Below, one piece after another: positions 63,811 through 64,000 of a stretch of DNA of 64,000 nucleotides (its first letter is position 1; each line of letters begins with the position of its first letter). The notes under the pieces are model-generated. The model was not told where the DNA came from and ran no database searches. It saw nothing but the letters and a program-made list of their open reading frames with translations. Both the position numbers and the translations under genes were made by a program. Source of the DNA: Cephalotus follicularis. Lineage: Eukaryota; Streptophyta; Magnoliopsida; Oxalidales; Cephalotaceae. The stretch is from the NCBI GenBank assembly GCA_001972305.1, contig BDDD01005031.1, positions 17,930 to 81,929 of the forward strand, given 5' to 3'.

Positions 63811-63930
63811 ATGCCACGTAGGGTGACGCGTTCCTCTATTGCTGGAGCTTCCACCATAACTTTCGATTCTACATGTCTCGAGTCGGACAACGTGGAGTTA
63901 GACATCGGGATATCCAAAATGGATGCGTAA
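63811..63930 (+). CDS. Start of second CACTA reading frame (TNP1/TnpA-like position)
   Basis: ATG three bases after a splice acceptor. Reads MPRRVTRSSIAGASTITFDS and continues to a TAA at 63928-63930 (39 aa). GCGTAAAT at the stop could instead be a splice donor, so the true protein may continue. The basic start MPRR and the position downstream of TNP2 fit the accessory DNA-binding protein of CACTA elements. Too short to identify by sequence. Confidence 0.4.
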   Translation: MPRRVTRSSIAGASTITFDSTCLESDNVELDIGISKMDA

Positions 63931-63976
63931 ATTTAGAAATAAGTCGATGGCCAATACTGGTGTGCATGAGATGAGT

Positions 63977-64000
63977 TGTCACACCCCGTTTCCACAGAAC
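63977..64000 (+). repeat. Possible start of another LTR at the window edge
   Basis: TGTCACACCCCG resembles a common gypsy LTR start and lies abruptly in CACTA sequence. Only 24 bp are visible. Confidence 0.25.

Overview
The window is a repeat-only stretch of a flowering-plant nuclear genome, probably a eudicot. It is AT-rich, with Ty1/copia and Ty3/gypsy retrotransposons, a CACTA (En/Spm-type) DNA transposon and a small hAT-like element. I found no host protein gene, rRNA or tRNA gene. Practically every base can be assigned to a mobile element or a fragment of one.

The substrate of the whole window is one CACTA element. Its TNP2-type transposase gene (+ strand) starts at 367, is interrupted at 1066, resumes at 42242-43042, resumes again at 60822-62245 and finishes at 63087-63656. 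A short second ORF starts at 63811. The interruptions are LTR retrotransposon insertions with matching target-site duplications (TSDs), and the protein alignment resumes across each one.

Insertion 1 (1067-42241) is copia element A (- strand, 2.5 kb LTRs). Its right LTR was hit three more times: by a 1.5 kb hAT-like non-autonomous transposon (10057-11516), by gypsy element B (12176-22417, + strand, three LTR copies) and by gypsy element C (23442-42235, + strand, chromodomain-type). The left LTR of C was itself hit by gypsy element G (24467-33674, - strand). Nesting therefore runs CACTA > A > C > G.

Insertion 2 (43043-60816) is copia element F (- strand). Its left LTR contains copia element D (43115-50089, + strand; its reverse transcriptase/RNase H frame is still open) and a solo gypsy-type LTR E (50100-52697). 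Insertion 3 (62246-63081) is solo LTR H with a perfect 5-bp TSD. Another LTR may begin at 63977.

The most unusual signal cuts across element families. A palindromic core, GTCGAC within GCGTCGACGC, with C-to-T and G-to-A derivatives, occurs in pairs or arrays at about 21-bp spacing (about 28-33 bp in B). It is present in B, C, G, D, F and H, which span both Ty1/copia and Ty3/gypsy, and I did not see it in A or E. It lies in LTRs and untranslated leaders, not in coding sequence. Shared regulatory function, a mobile minisatellite, or convergent amplification are all possible; the sequence alone does not decide.
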